From NCBI RefSeq assembly GCF_014652835.1, contig NZ_BMZO01000008.1, positions 165,203 through 229,202 on the forward strand: a DNA stretch of 64,000 bases, read 5' to 3'. The notes below the pieces were generated by a model that was not told the origin of the DNA, searched no databases, and saw only the letters and a list, made by a program, of their open reading frames with translations. A program made the translations under genes and the position numbers. Positions 42,369-51,379 of the stretch are shown here, piece by piece. The stretch is from Limoniibacter endophyticus. Lineage in GTDB: Bacteria > Pseudomonadota > Alphaproteobacteria > Rhizobiales > Rhizobiaceae. The stretch's first letter is position 1, and each line of letters starts with the position of its first letter.

Positions 42369-43067
42369 TCAGATGGCATTGCCGATCGTGATCTCGATCT
42401 GGCTGAAGCCATCGACACCGCCCTTGACGACATCGCCTGGAACGAGGGTCGTGACACCTGCGGGTGTACCCGTGTAGATCAGGTCGCCAGGGCGCAGTTC
42501 AACCGATTGGCTGCAAATCGAAATGATGTCCGGGATCGGCCAGATCAGATCGGCCAAATCGCCGTCCTGGCGTAGCTCATCATTTACTGTAAGCCAGATA
42601 CGGCCGGACGAAGGATGGCTGCCGTTCTTGATTGGAGCGATTGCGCCGCAGGGAGCGGACTGATCGAAGCCTTTCGCCCAATCCCAGGGATGCCCCTGTT
42701 TTTTCGCCTTGGTCTGCAAATCGCGCCGGGTCAGATCGATCCCGACACCATAGCCCCAGACGTGATCCAGCGCGCGTTCGCGGTCGATGTCGAAGCCGCC
42801 AGTGCCGATGGCAACCACTAATTCGATTTCATGCTGGAGATCACGTGTCAGAGGAGGATGGGGAATGACCGAGCCGCTGTCGACGACCGCATCGGCGGGT
42901 TTAGAGAAGAAGAAGGGCGGTTCGCGATCCGGATCGGAACCCATTTCGCGCGCGTGGTCGGCATAATTGCGGCCGACGCAGAAAACCCGGCGCACAGGGA
43001 AGCGCTTGTCTGACCCTTCGATCATAACGGAGGGGCAGGCAGGCGTTTCTATAACGTATTCAGGCAT
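42369..43067 (-). CDS. Fumarylacetoacetate hydrolase family protein (fumarylpyruvate hydrolase-like)
   Basis: A 232-residue FAH-fold enzyme. The FCVGRNYADHAREMG start of the domain, FFFSKPADAVVDSG, the acidic metal ligands in DLQHEIELVVAIG, and the GDLIYTGTPAGV segment are diagnostic. Family members cleave C-C bonds in beta-diketo acids or decarboxylate oxaloacetate. Size and motifs fit fumarylpyruvate hydrolase/FAHD1-like proteins. No aromatic pathway genes are adjacent, so an oxaloacetate decarboxylase-like housekeeping role is equally possible. Confidence 0.9.
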   Translation of the reverse strand: MPEYVIETPACPSVMIEGSDKRFPVRRVFCVGRNYADHAREMGSDPDREPPFFFSKPADAVVDSGSVIPHPPLTRDLQHEIELVVAIGTGGFDIDRERALDHVWGYGVGIDLTRRDLQTKAKKQGHPWDWAKGFDQSAPCGAIAPIKNGSHPSSGRIWLTVNDELRQDGDLADLIWPIPDIISICSQSVELRPGDLIYTGTPAGVTTLVPGDVVKGGVDGFSQIEITIGNAI

Positions 43068-43152
43068 ATGAATTCTCGGTCATGTGAATAATGGGGGCAT
43101 GACCTTGTGGCACGTTTCGTCAACGACTTCCAGCGCGTCGCAGCAAGCCACT

Positions 43153-43189
43153 AAAAAAGCGGTCCGGATCGTTAACATCCAGACCGCTT
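43153..43189 (-). terminator. Rho-independent terminator of the DoxX gene
   Basis: On the minus strand a stem formed by 43189-43177 and 43169-43157 (one mismatch), with a seven-base loop, is followed directly by TTTTTT (43158-43153). It lies 20 bases after the DoxX stop codon. This is the most canonical terminator in the window. Confidence 0.8.
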
Positions 43190-43208
43190 CGGTAAGATTA
43201 CGGATCGG

Positions 43209-43661
43209 TTAGAACTGCCGTCCGATCTTTGCATCGATCGAGTGGGCATTTGCACCGCGGATCGCGAAGAAGAACAGGGCAGCAGCCCAGATGATTGATT
43301 TTTCTGCCCCGGCGAGCCCTTCGGCTTTCACGATCCAATGGAAGTAAACGGTGACGAGCAGAACGATGGTGCCCGCAAAGGCCGCCGGTCGGGTCAGCAG
43401 ACCGATGGCGATGAGGATACCGCCGAAAAACTCAGTGGCCGAAAGAAGAGGCGACCAGAACACGCCGGGATAAAAACCCAGGCTTTCAACCATCCCGGCG
43501 GCGCCGAACGGATTGGTGATCTTGCCGAAGCCGTGCGTCACCAGCAGTACGCCGACCACGACACGCAGCAAAGTTTCCGCGAAGGGCGAGAGGGAGGCGT
43601 AGAGGCCGCCGAGGGCCGGGACGAAGAGGCTGGAGGAACTAGGCTGGGGCGTATCGCTCAT
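43209..43661 (-). CDS. DoxX-family membrane protein
   Basis: A 150-residue inner-membrane protein with four helices. The DoxX signature is GVLLVTHGFGKITNPFGAAG near the second helix, followed by YPGVFWSPLLSATEFFGGIL and LLTRPAAFAGTIVLLVTVYF. Relatives are subunits of thiosulfate:quinone oxidoreductase or of oxidative-stress complexes; most are of unknown role. The ATG at 43661 is chosen because AGGAACCC precedes it; the longer frame to 43727 lacks a site. A canonical terminator follows. Confidence 0.88.
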   Translation of the reverse strand: MSDTPQPSSSSLFVPALGGLYASLSPFAETLLRVVVGVLLVTHGFGKITNPFGAAGMVESLGFYPGVFWSPLLSATEFFGGILIAIGLLTRPAAFAGTIVLLVTVYFHWIVKAEGLAGAEKSIIWAAALFFFAIRGANAHSIDAKIGRQF

Positions 43662-43794
43662 GGGAGGGTTCCTGAAATTGCGTTGACCTTCAATTGCCAT
43701 AGCCGCGGGTTTGGGCAAGCCGTGCATTGGTAAACACAGTGTTTAGTTACAATGACGCATATGTGAAGAGACGAGGGATCTCAGGCGCCTGCGG

Positions 43795-44502
43795 CTAGTC
43801 GTAAAGAATGACCCGATTGCCCCGCAATTCGAACGAGGAAAGCGTGTTGATGAAGCTCATGCCTATCAATGTCTCGTGCAGGCTGCCCGGTTTGGCGACA
43901 TAAACGCGCTGGCTCCCGCGCGTAATATCACCAATTTTCAGCTCGTCTATACGAGCGGCTGCAACGAATGTTGTTCCGTTCGCTGTCGAGACGGGCACGT
44001 CATACGCGATATTTTCCGTGTCGATGCCGGAGGCCTTTGCGTCCCGCGTGGTAAGCAATGTAGTTGATGCGCCTGTGTCGAGCAGCGCCCGGATCGTAGT
44101 CCCATTGATCTCCGCACGCACGAAAAAGTGACCGGTTGAGTCGCGGTCGACCATCATCCGTTTGCGTCCCGTCTCATCCGGACCGAGTGCGACCGGCGTG
44201 CCATCCAGGAAGCCTGCACCAACTCGCGATGCGATTTCATTGAGTTCGAAGCGATACTGGTACCCCGCCGCAAGCAGCACGGCGAAGAGGAGCCAGATCG
44301 CGATGTTGCGGCCGAAATCACCAAGCTTGAACTGGCGCAGGCTCAGGCTCGACAAGAGAAGCACAGCGAGAACAACCAGATAAATGCCCCGTACGATGCG
44401 GTCGTTTTCCGGCGTCACCCATTCCGATGTGTCCTGACTGAAAAAGAAATAGCCAAGCACAGCCGCTGCGAGGACGATGATTATGAAAATTGGGTTCTTC
44501 AA
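43795..44502 (-). CDS. Retropepsin-like (TIGR02281 family) membrane-anchored aspartic protease
   Basis: A 235-residue protein. Three hydrophobic segments in the first 80 residues (NPIFIIIVLAAAVLGYFFF; YLVVLAVLLLSSLSL; AIWLLFAVLLAAGY) anchor a periplasmic domain. That domain has the single DTGAS catalytic motif in TTIRALLDTGASTTLLTT and the partner GNRVILYD end of the fold, as in clan AA proteases that dimerise. The start is taken as TTG 44502 with GGAG at good spacing. The frame runs on to 44688, but that part overlaps the divergent cobT promoter and start. Confidence 0.85.
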   Translation of the reverse strand: MKNPIFIIIVLAAAVLGYFFFSQDTSEWVTPENDRIVRGIYLVVLAVLLLSSLSLRQFKLGDFGRNIAIWLLFAVLLAAGYQYRFELNEIASRVGAGFLDGTPVALGPDETGRKRMMVDRDSTGHFFVRAEINGTTIRALLDTGASTTLLTTRDAKASGIDTENIAYDVPVSTANGTTFVAAARIDELKIGDITRGSQRVYVAKPGSLHETLIGMSFINTLSSFELRGNRVILYD

Positions 44503-44653
44503 CGACGACTCCGCGAAACAGCTTATCAGAAAAGATGTGGGACCTGATACAGAGGTGGTCAATAAGCAGTTAGCTGGACAAAGGTGACGCTTGCAATTGT
44601 AACTGGGGTCAAAGCGGTCTATTTGCCTGCCGACCAACTGATGGAAAGAACAC

Positions 44654-45640
44654 ATGACCAGCGGCCTGCCCTTTGATGATATCCGCAACCTTGTAAAGAG
44701 CTTTGGCGACCTCGACGAAGATGCGCGCCGTCAGGTTCTGTCACGCTACCGGATCTACGGCCCGGCTTCCTTCTCTACCGGCCGCATCGAGCAGGTTGCG
44801 GCACAGATGGCCGCTATATTCGGGCGCACAAGCTTTGCGATCAGCCGTCCGCTCGTCGCCGTTTTTGCTGCAAATCATGAAATCGCCAATCGCGGAGTTT
44901 CGCCGCGGACTATGGAAATGACGGCGCAGAATGTCGGCCTTTGCGGCGCGGGGCAGGCACCGGTCAGCGCCATCTGTGCGCAGGCTGATATGGGGCTGAA
45001 GGTTTTGGACCTCGCGCTCGAATACCCAACGGCAGATATTTCCAAGGAAGCGGCCTTTGATGAACGCGACTGTGCCGCAACCATTGCGTTCGGGATGGAA
45101 ACGATTGCGGGCGGAATCGATCTGCTTTGCATCGGCGATATAGGCGTCGGCAACTCGACAGTATCCGGTGCTTTGCTTGCCGCTCTTCTCGGCGGGCGTG
45201 GCGCTGATTGGGTGGGGCCGGGTTCCGGCGCAGATGAGCGTGTCATGGCGCGCAAGGCCGAACTGATCGATGCGGCGCTCGATCTGAATGGTGGCAACCT
45301 GAAGGACCCGCTGGAAGCCCTCCGTCGTGTAGGCGGTCGAGAAATTGCCGCTATCGTCGGCGCGATCGTTGCTGCCCGCGCCGAGCGCATCCCTGTCGTC
45401 ATCAGCGGCCTGCCTGCAATTGCTGCGGCTGCGGTTTTGCATCGCATGTCTCCAGCCGCAATCAGTCATTGCGTTCTGGCCGATCTTCCGCCGGAAGCCG
45501 GTGCAGTCAAAGCCGCCGAAATCCTGGAGCTGGAGCCGATCCTAAATCTTTCCGTGCCGAATGCCGCAGGTGCTCAGGCCGCGCTCGCTGGTTCTGTACT
45601 GCGCTCGGTTGCAGCATCTGTGCCGCATATGGCATCCTGA
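44654..45640 (+). CDS. cobT: Nicotinate-nucleotide--dimethylbenzimidazole phosphoribosyltransferase
   Basis: A 328-residue CobT enzyme that makes alpha-ribazole phosphate, the lower-ligand precursor of cobalamin. Family segments: FAANHEIANRGVSPRTMEMT, LCIGDIGVGNSTVSGALLAA, GPGSGADERVMARKAELIDA and VISGLPAIAAAAVL. It is divergent from the aspartic protease gene. No cobalamin riboswitch was recognised upstream. The B12 made would feed NrdJ, encoded at 19.6-23.4 kb. Confidence 0.96.
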   Translation: MTSGLPFDDIRNLVKSFGDLDEDARRQVLSRYRIYGPASFSTGRIEQVAAQMAAIFGRTSFAISRPLVAVFAANHEIANRGVSPRTMEMTAQNVGLCGAGQAPVSAICAQADMGLKVLDLALEYPTADISKEAAFDERDCAATIAFGMETIAGGIDLLCIGDIGVGNSTVSGALLAALLGGRGADWVGPGSGADERVMARKAELIDAALDLNGGNLKDPLEALRRVGGREIAAIVGAIVAARAERIPVVISGLPAIAAAAVLHRMSPAAISHCVLADLPPEAGAVKAAEILELEPILNLSVPNAAGAQAALAGSVLRSVAASVPHMAS

Positions 45641-45776
45641 TCTCACCTTGCGAACCATAGTCTCTTATTAGCAACATCCGTCTCGGTAAGAGTTCATTAA
45701 CCATAACAGCATCATGAAATATGTAGCGCGAATCAATGAAGCGATTTCATTATTGCGCTATCTTGAGAGGGGTTTC

Positions 45777-46355
45777 ATGATGCGTTTGGCCCGCATTTTC
45801 GTGCTGTCGACTGCAATTTTCGGCGCTGTGAGCGCTGCCAATGCCGAGGACGGATTTCTTGGAGGAGTCCAGTTCGGCAGGAATGCCGATCACTGGGAGT
45901 TGCGCGGCGGTGCCGGTGCATACGATGTGGGTCCTTTCTCCGTCCAGAGCTTCAATGGCGTCACGCTGAATGCCGAAGTTCTGGCTCCGTCACCTGATTT
46001 CCTTTCCGGAATCGGATCACCACGTCCTTATTTGGGCATGGATCTGGCGTTTTCAGACCATGAAATTCACGCGTTCTATGGCGGCGTGAACTGGGAAGCC
46101 TATTGGACCCAGCGTTTCTATACCGGCTTCAGTGTAGGCGGGGCGTTCGTTTCCGATCAGACCAAGACTAATGATTTGGGAGAACAGAAGGATCTTGGTT
46201 CGAAGGTTCTGTTCCATTTGCAGGCCAGCGTAGGCTTCGACATTACGCCAAACTGGACGACGCAAGTCTATCTGAACCATTTTTCGAACGCGAACCTCGC
46301 CGATTCCAATGACGGCCTGGAATCCTTTGGTTTCCGTATCGGTTATCGCTTCTAA
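45777..46355 (+). CDS. PagL-like lipid A 3-O-deacylase (acyloxyacyl hydrolase family)
   Basis: A 192-residue outer-membrane protein. A signal peptide (about 1-23, cleaved after ANA) is followed by an eight-strand barrel pattern. The C-terminal catalytic HFSNANL motif (His-x-Ser) with a following Glu in DGLESFG matches PagL, and the protein ends in the outer-membrane type IGYRF. PagL removes the 3-O acyl chain of lipid A. The first ATG of the tandem pair at 45777 has AGAGGGG upstream. It ends exactly where the convergent sensor-kinase gene ends. Confidence 0.85.
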   Translation: MMRLARIFVLSTAIFGAVSAANAEDGFLGGVQFGRNADHWELRGGAGAYDVGPFSVQSFNGVTLNAEVLAPSPDFLSGIGSPRPYLGMDLAFSDHEIHAFYGGVNWEAYWTQRFYTGFSVGGAFVSDQTKTNDLGEQKDLGSKVLFHLQASVGFDITPNWTTQVYLNHFSNANLADSNDGLESFGFRIGYRF

Positions 46356-47867
46356 TCAGGCACTCATCCGATATTCCTGTTCATCCGGCAGATCCCGACG
46401 TTCTCCAAGAACGCGATCTGCCGGAAATGCAGCGATGGCGATCGTTCCCTCGCGCAGTTTTGAACGCAATTCGAACTCGCCACCATGCATACGCACCAGG
46501 CCCTGCACAATAGGTAAACCGAGACCCGCTCCTTGCTCTGCGTTTTTGATTGCTATCGAGCCTTGCCCGAATGCGGCGAGGACGATCGACATTTCATCCT
46601 CCGGAATGCCGGGGCCCTTGTCCTGAACCGAAAGATATTGTCCGCCACCTGCCGTCCAGCCGACACGCACGAGGATTTCACTGTCGTTGGGCGCGAACTT
46701 GAGAGCGTTGGAGATAAGATTAAGCGCGATCTGCCGGACCGCTCTTTCGTCCGCATAGATGCGCGGAAGATCCGTCTGAAAACGCGAGGAAATGTTGATT
46801 CCCTTTTCGCGCGCACGCAATTCCATCATGTAGCAGGATTCTTCCACGACGTCGGCAAGCGACAGATGCTCTTCATGTAATTGGTACTTGCCGGCTTCGA
46901 TGCGCGAGAGATCTAGAATCTCATTGATAAGATCGAGCAGATGTTTCCCGGAGCTGTGAATATCCTTGGCGTAGTCCCGATAGGTCGGGTTCGACATTGG
47001 GCCAAGGACTTCCGCTGCCATGACTTCGGAAAAGCCGAGGATAGCGTTGAGCGGTGTGCGGAGTTCATGGCTCATCGAAGCAAGAAATCGCGACTTGGCC
47101 AGATTGGCTTCCTCAGCACGGCGTCGCGCCTCGTCGGAGATGGACTTCGCCGTTTCAAGTTCCGCTATCAGTCCTTCCTTTTGCTTGCGCAGAGTCAGCA
47201 GCATCAGCGAGGAATCATTCATATAGCGGGCAATATAACCGAAGAAGGGCAGAGAAAGTATGAGTAGCCCGGTCACGGCAGCCTCAATCGAGAGCCATTT
47301 GTCAACGCCGAAATAGATGAAGGAAGCGACCGGAAGAGTGAAAGTGACGAGTAACCCCCCAGCCAGAGAGGCCGTCAGAAGAGCCGTCGCGGCCATGATG
47401 AGGATGAGCGTGACGGCTTGAATGACGGGAAAGTGTAGCGCCGTACACGCGTTGCAGTCGATCAGCGGAAAGAGGGACCAGGCGAGGCCGTTGAGGCCGT
47501 GGAGGGCCAGGAAAGCATTTCTGGTTCGCTCGACATCGAAGGAATGCCGCGGTTGGCTTTGGACCTTTCGAGCGTAGAAGGAGAGAAGGAAATAACTTGC
47601 GGTGGTGCTGGCTCCCCAAAGGGGAAGCATCAGTGTGAATCCCGAGGCCATACTGGCGACAGCGATGGTGAGAATGAGTAAAAGCATGGTGGATGAGCCA
47701 TGCATTGTCGTGTTTGCGTGAAAGAGGATCAACTCCCGATCATACTCGGGGCCACCGAAACGGCGCGATAATCGTATACGTGAATCGCGCACGGCTTTTG
47801 CCGTCGCGCCATTGCGGGACGGCTTCGTACGGTCAACAATGAATTTGTCTGTCGCAGTATCGTACAC
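46356..47867 (-). CDS. Membrane sensor histidine kinase of the DivJ/PleC/PdhS type
   Basis: A 503-residue kinase. Residues about 58-215 contain six or seven membrane helices, then a short coiled coil (ELETAKSISDEARRRAEEAN). The dimerisation/phosphoacceptor domain SMSHELRTPLNAILGFSEVM holds the phosphorylated His. The following HSSGKHLLDLINEILDLSRI and IEAGKY are typical of the PdhS family, which signals to DivK/PleD in cell-cycle control. The catalytic domain has NLISNALKFAP, DKGPGIP and GAGLGLPIVQGL. No sensory PAS domain is seen. GTG is the start. No response regulator is adjacent. Confidence 0.88.
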   Translation of the reverse strand: MYDTATDKFIVDRTKPSRNGATAKAVRDSRIRLSRRFGGPEYDRELILFHANTTMHGSSTMLLLILTIAVASMASGFTLMLPLWGASTTASYFLLSFYARKVQSQPRHSFDVERTRNAFLALHGLNGLAWSLFPLIDCNACTALHFPVIQAVTLILIMAATALLTASLAGGLLVTFTLPVASFIYFGVDKWLSIEAAVTGLLILSLPFFGYIARYMNDSSLMLLTLRKQKEGLIAELETAKSISDEARRRAEEANLAKSRFLASMSHELRTPLNAILGFSEVMAAEVLGPMSNPTYRDYAKDIHSSGKHLLDLINEILDLSRIEAGKYQLHEEHLSLADVVEESCYMMELRAREKGINISSRFQTDLPRIYADERAVRQIALNLISNALKFAPNDSEILVRVGWTAGGGQYLSVQDKGPGIPEDEMSIVLAAFGQGSIAIKNAEQGAGLGLPIVQGLVRMHGGEFELRSKLREGTIAIAAFPADRVLGERRDLPDEQEYRMSA

Positions 47868-47964
47868 CGGTCACGCATTCAGCTTGCGAATATTCGTGAA
47901 CGCTATTCTAGGTAGTAAAGCTTAAGAGACCCTTCTTCGAAGGAAGTGAAAGAAAAGACCGACG

Positions 47965-48591
47965 ATGACGCGTTTCCTCAACAATAAACGACGCCGACGC
48001 TTCTATCCGCGCCGTAAATCACATGCCCGCAAAATGGTGGAGATGGGGGTGACACTGGTCATTCTGCTTGGCGTTGCCGTTCTGGCTGGACGTTTCGATA
48101 CACCGGATAGCCGTATCTCCAGCGGAAAGGCGGTGGTGAATGATGGAGATACAATCACGCTCGGTGCTGAGCGTGTTCGTCTCCTGGGAATAGATGCGCC
48201 GGAATTCGATCAGACTTGTCGGGACGGGCAGGGGAGCGAATTTTCCTGCGGGCGACGCGCCAAACAGGAACTGGTGCGGCTTATCGATAATCGGCCTGTC
48301 CGTTGTGAAGGATGGGAGCGCGACAAGTATGATCGATTGCTCGGAAGTTGCTTTGCCGGGACCGACGATGTTAGCCTCAACGCCAAGCTTGTTGCCACAG
48401 GATGGGCGGTTACTTATGGCGGCTTTGACGCGGAGCAGCGACAGGCGAGGGAGGAGGCCCGCGGCATGTGGGCAGGCAATTTCGAACGACCGCGCGACTT
48501 TCGCATAAGGAAGGGTGCCATGCTCGATGACCAGCATGGCGGACTGACGAGTTTCTGGAACTGGATAAGGACGGCGTTCGGTCTAGGCTGA
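47965..48591 (+). CDS. Thermonuclease (SNase-like) family membrane-anchored protein
   Basis: A 208-residue protein. A very basic N terminus (RRRRFYPRRKSHARK) and one membrane helix (VTLVILLGVAVLAG) precede an SNase domain (about 52-165). That domain has VNDGDTITLGAERVRLLGID, the catalytic-loop ERDKYDRLLGSCF and the LVATGWAVTYGG segment. The conserved metal-binding Asp and catalytic Arg positions appear present. It would cut nucleic acid outside the cytoplasmic membrane, if active. It is divergent from the kinase gene and is followed by the GST gene 22 bases later. Confidence 0.88.
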   Translation: MTRFLNNKRRRRFYPRRKSHARKMVEMGVTLVILLGVAVLAGRFDTPDSRISSGKAVVNDGDTITLGAERVRLLGIDAPEFDQTCRDGQGSEFSCGRRAKQELVRLIDNRPVRCEGWERDKYDRLLGSCFAGTDDVSLNAKLVATGWAVTYGGFDAEQRQAREEARGMWAGNFERPRDFRIRKGAMLDDQHGGLTSFWNWIRTAFGLG

Positions 48592-48613
48592 CCACGCAAG
48601 ACAACCGGAGGAA

Positions 48614-49228
48614 ATGATGAAACTGTTCGATGGCGGCATGGCGCCCAATCCCAGACGCGTACGGATCTTTCTGGCGGAGAAGGGAATCGAGGTGCCGATA
48701 GTGCCCGTCAATATGGCGGCGATGGAGCATCGCGCGGATGATATTGCCGCTCGCAATCCGCTAAGGGCGCTGCCGGTTCTGGAACTGGATGACGGCGTGA
48801 TCCTGACGGAGTCGGTTGCGATCTGCCGTTATTTCGAAGCGCTCTACCCTGACCCTTCATTGTTCGGAACAAGTGCGCTGGAGCAGGCTCAGATCGAGAT
48901 GTGGCACCGGCGCATCGAGTTGAAGCTTCTGGCGCATATTCAGGCGGCATTCAGGCACCTGCACCCGGCCATGAAGGAGTGGGAAGTGCCGCAGGTACCC
49001 GAATGGGGCGAAATCAACAAGCCGAAGGCGGTGGATTTCATGCGCTTTCTGGATGGCGAACTCGCAACACGTTCCTATATAGCGGGCGAGAACTTTTCGA
49101 TCGCCGATATCACGACCATGATCGCGCTCGATTTTACCAAACCCGCACGAATCGCCATTCCCGACGATTTCGAGCATCTTCGAGCCTACCATGCCCGCAT
49201 GAAGGCAAGACCGAGTTCCAGTGCCTGA
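48614..49228 (+). CDS. Glutathione S-transferase family protein
   Basis: A 204-residue GST. The thioredoxin-like N-terminal domain starts KLFDGGMAPNPRRVRIFLAE and includes NPLRALPVLELDDGVILTES, the cis-Pro and Ser of the glutathione site. The helical C-terminal domain has the N-capping FSIADITTMIALDF motif. The catalytic residue is probably in the early NPRRV region. AGGAAATG precedes the start. Its end overlaps the uracil-DNA glycosylase start by eight bases, so the two are coupled. Confidence 0.93.
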   Translation: MMKLFDGGMAPNPRRVRIFLAEKGIEVPIVPVNMAAMEHRADDIAARNPLRALPVLELDDGVILTESVAICRYFEALYPDPSLFGTSALEQAQIEMWHRRIELKLLAHIQAAFRHLHPAMKEWEVPQVPEWGEINKPKAVDFMRFLDGELATRSYIAGENFSIADITTMIALDFTKPARIAIPDDFEHLRAYHARMKARPSSSA

Positions 49229-49838
49229 TCCACTCGCTACGCTTCTTACGAATATTCGCGGCTGCCGCATATGCATCGAGCAGCCGCGAGGATTGCCTTT
49301 GCCACACCGGCCGCGCCCGGTCGTGCAGACGAGTCCGACGGCGCGTATCCTCATTGCCGGGCAGGCGCCGGGAACGCGGGTGCACGCCTCCGGCACACCT
49401 TTCACAGACGCTTCCGGCGATCGCTTGCGCGATTGGATGGGTATCGATGAAGAGCTTTTCTACGATAAGACGAAGATCGCCATCGTCCCGATGGGGTTCT
49501 GCTTTCCCGGTCTGGACGCGAAGGGTGGCGATCTGCCGCCACGCAAGGAATGTGCGCCTGCATGGCGTCTCCCGTTAATGGAGCGGCTTCCCGGGGTTTC
49601 ACTTATCCTCGCTGTGGGGCAATATGCGCAGAGCTGGCATATAGAACCTGCATTGCGTCGTAAGTCCCTGACGGAAACTGTCGGTAACTGGCGTGAGATT
49701 TACGCGGCGGCGAAACCGCGGATCATACCTTTACCTCACCCCTCGTGGCGCAATAGCGGCTGGATCAAACGCCATCCCTGGTTCGAGACAGATTTGCTTC
49801 CATTTCTTCGTACGGAAATTTCTTCCACGCTTTCATGA
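49221..49838 (+). CDS. Uracil-DNA glycosylase family protein
   Basis: A 205-residue UDG-superfamily protein. The motif-1-like GQAPGTRVHASGTPFTDASG at about 47-66, then ILAVGQYAQSWH and the C-terminal HPSWRNSGWIKRHPWF (motif 2) identify the fold. A CRIC pair near the N terminus is reminiscent of the iron-sulfur family 4/5 enzymes, but only two of the four usual cysteines are visible. Whether it removes uracil is uncertain. It starts with GTG inside the GST gene. Confidence 0.86.
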   Translation: MPDPLATLLTNIRGCRICIEQPRGLPLPHRPRPVVQTSPTARILIAGQAPGTRVHASGTPFTDASGDRLRDWMGIDEELFYDKTKIAIVPMGFCFPGLDAKGGDLPPRKECAPAWRLPLMERLPGVSLILAVGQYAQSWHIEPALRRKSLTETVGNWREIYAAAKPRIIPLPHPSWRNSGWIKRHPWFETDLLPFLRTEISSTLS

Positions 49839-49945
49839 TTTTTGAGACGTTTTACGCTCCCAGCTGGTGGCTGACGAGAAGGATTTTCTTGTTTTTTGCG
49901 CTAATTAGCCTAGATTTTGGGAAAAATTTCTAACGGAGAGTGGGC

Positions 49946-50434
49946 ATGGACCGTTTGGACCGAAAAATTTTGCGCCTCTTACAAGAGGATGCAACGCTGG
50001 CGGTCGCCGACATCGCCAAGAAGGTCGGTCTTTCCACCACGCCTTGCTGGCGACGAATCCAGAAAATGGAAGAAGATCGGGTCATTCAGCGCCGGGTCGC
50101 CGTACTCGATCCGGGAAAGATCAATGTGCGGGTAACGGTTTTCGTTTCCATCCGCACGAATGCCCATAGCCATGAATGGTTGAAGCGCTTTTCAGAAGTA
50201 ATCCAGCAATTCCCGGAAGTCGTGGAATTCTACCGCATGAGCGGCGACGTCGATTATCTGCTACGCGTCGTGGTGCCGGATATTGCCGCTTACGACGCGT
50301 TCTACAAGCGGCTGATCGCGAAGATCGAAATTCGCGATGTCTCCTCGGCCTTTGCTATGGAGCAGATCAAGTTCACGACGGAAATGCCGCTCGATTACAT
50401 GCATCTCGACAAGGAGCCGCAACCGAAGGACTAA
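49946..50434 (+). CDS. Lrp/AsnC-family regulator
   Basis: A 162-residue Lrp/AsnC regulator. The helix-turn-helix lies in LDRKILRLLQEDATLAVADI to GLSTTPCWRRIQKMEEDRVI. The effector domain has the MSGDVDYLLRVVVPD turn. This form (TTPCWRRIQKME) is the BkdR/Lrp branch common in Hyphomicrobiales, often controlling amino-acid catabolism. ATG 49946 is chosen; GTG 49940 is also in frame. Neighbouring ABC transporter and reductase genes converge on it, and a regulatory link is possible but not shown. Confidence 0.9.
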   Translation: MDRLDRKILRLLQEDATLAVADIAKKVGLSTTPCWRRIQKMEEDRVIQRRVAVLDPGKINVRVTVFVSIRTNAHSHEWLKRFSEVIQQFPEVVEFYRMSGDVDYLLRVVVPDIAAYDAFYKRLIAKIEIRDVSSAFAMEQIKFTTEMPLDYMHLDKEPQPKD

Positions 50435-50490
50435 GAAAAACGGGCGGGTTCGAATGCGCCCGTCTTATTTCCGGACCGTTATATGTTCGG

Positions 50491-51360
50491 TCAGCGCGCG
50501 AGACGTGCGAGCAGTGATGAGGTGTCCCAACGGTTCCCGCCCATTGCCTGGACCTCTTTGTAGAACTGGTCGACCAGAGCAGTCATGGGCAGAGAGGCAC
50601 CGTTGCGATTTGCCTCGTCAAGGCAGATCGACAGGTCCTTTCGCATCCAGTCTACCGCGAAACCAAACTCATATTCGCCCTTGTTCATGGTCTTGTGGCG
50701 ATTCTCCATCTGCCACGAACCAGCGGCGCCTTTCGAAATCACCTCGACTACTTTCTCGATATCGAGGCCGGCCTTCTTGCCGAAGTTAATGCCTTCAGCA
50801 AGTCCCTGCACGACACCCGCAATGCAGATCTGGTTGATCATCTTAGTTAGCTGGCCTGCGCCGATGTCGCCCATAAGGCCAACCATCCTGGCATAGGCGT
50901 CGATAACTGGCTTTGCGCGCTCGAAAACGTTCTGTTCTCCGCCTACCATGACCGTGAGCACGCCATTCTCGGCTCCGGCCTGACCGCCGGAGACTGGCGC
51001 ATCCAGAAAGTCGAAGCCCTTTTCCCTTGCCGCTTCGCCAAGCTCACGTGCCACCGCAGCCGAGGCAGTCGTATTGTCGATGAAGATCGCGCCGGTCTTC
51101 ATTGCAGAGAATGCGCCATCAGGTCCGACAGTAACCGAACGCAGATCGTCATCATTGCCGACGCAGCAGAAGACGAAATCCTTTTCCCTTGCCGCTTCGG
51201 CAGGCGTCCTTGCGACGCTGCCGCCATGCTCGGCGGCCCATTTTTCCGCTTTCGCCGTGGTGCGATTATAGACGGTGACGTCGTGGCCGCCCTTGTGCTT
51301 GAGATGTGCGGCCATGGGATAACCCATGACGCCAAGTCCAAGAAATGCAACGGATGCCAT
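50491..51360 (-). CDS. NAD(P)-dependent beta-hydroxyacid dehydrogenase (3-hydroxyisobutyrate/tartronate-semialdehyde type)
   Basis: A 289-residue enzyme. The Rossmann motif VAFLGLGVMGYPMAAHLKHK is at the N terminus. The substrate loop DAPVSGGQAGAENGVLTVMV is near 121-140 and the catalytic Lys in GQLTKMINQ near 174. This family covers 3-hydroxyisobutyrate dehydrogenase, tartronate semialdehyde reductase and succinic semialdehyde reductase; the choice cannot be made from sequence alone. It follows the permease gene on the same strand by 19 bases, so it is probably in the amino-acid transport operon. Confidence 0.92.
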   Translation of the reverse strand: MASVAFLGLGVMGYPMAAHLKHKGGHDVTVYNRTTAKAEKWAAEHGGSVARTPAEAAREKDFVFCCVGNDDDLRSVTVGPDGAFSAMKTGAIFIDNTTASAAVARELGEAAREKGFDFLDAPVSGGQAGAENGVLTVMVGGEQNVFERAKPVIDAYARMVGLMGDIGAGQLTKMINQICIAGVVQGLAEGINFGKKAGLDIEKVVEVISKGAAGSWQMENRHKTMNKGEYEFGFAVDWMRKDLSICLDEANRNGASLPMTALVDQFYKEVQAMGGNRWDTSSLLARLAR

Positions 51361-51379
51361 GTCTGTCTCCTGTTATGCT

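Noticed and set aside
44503-44653. Cobalamin riboswitch before cobT
   Set aside because: The 150-base gap is too short and shows no B12-box-like sequence.
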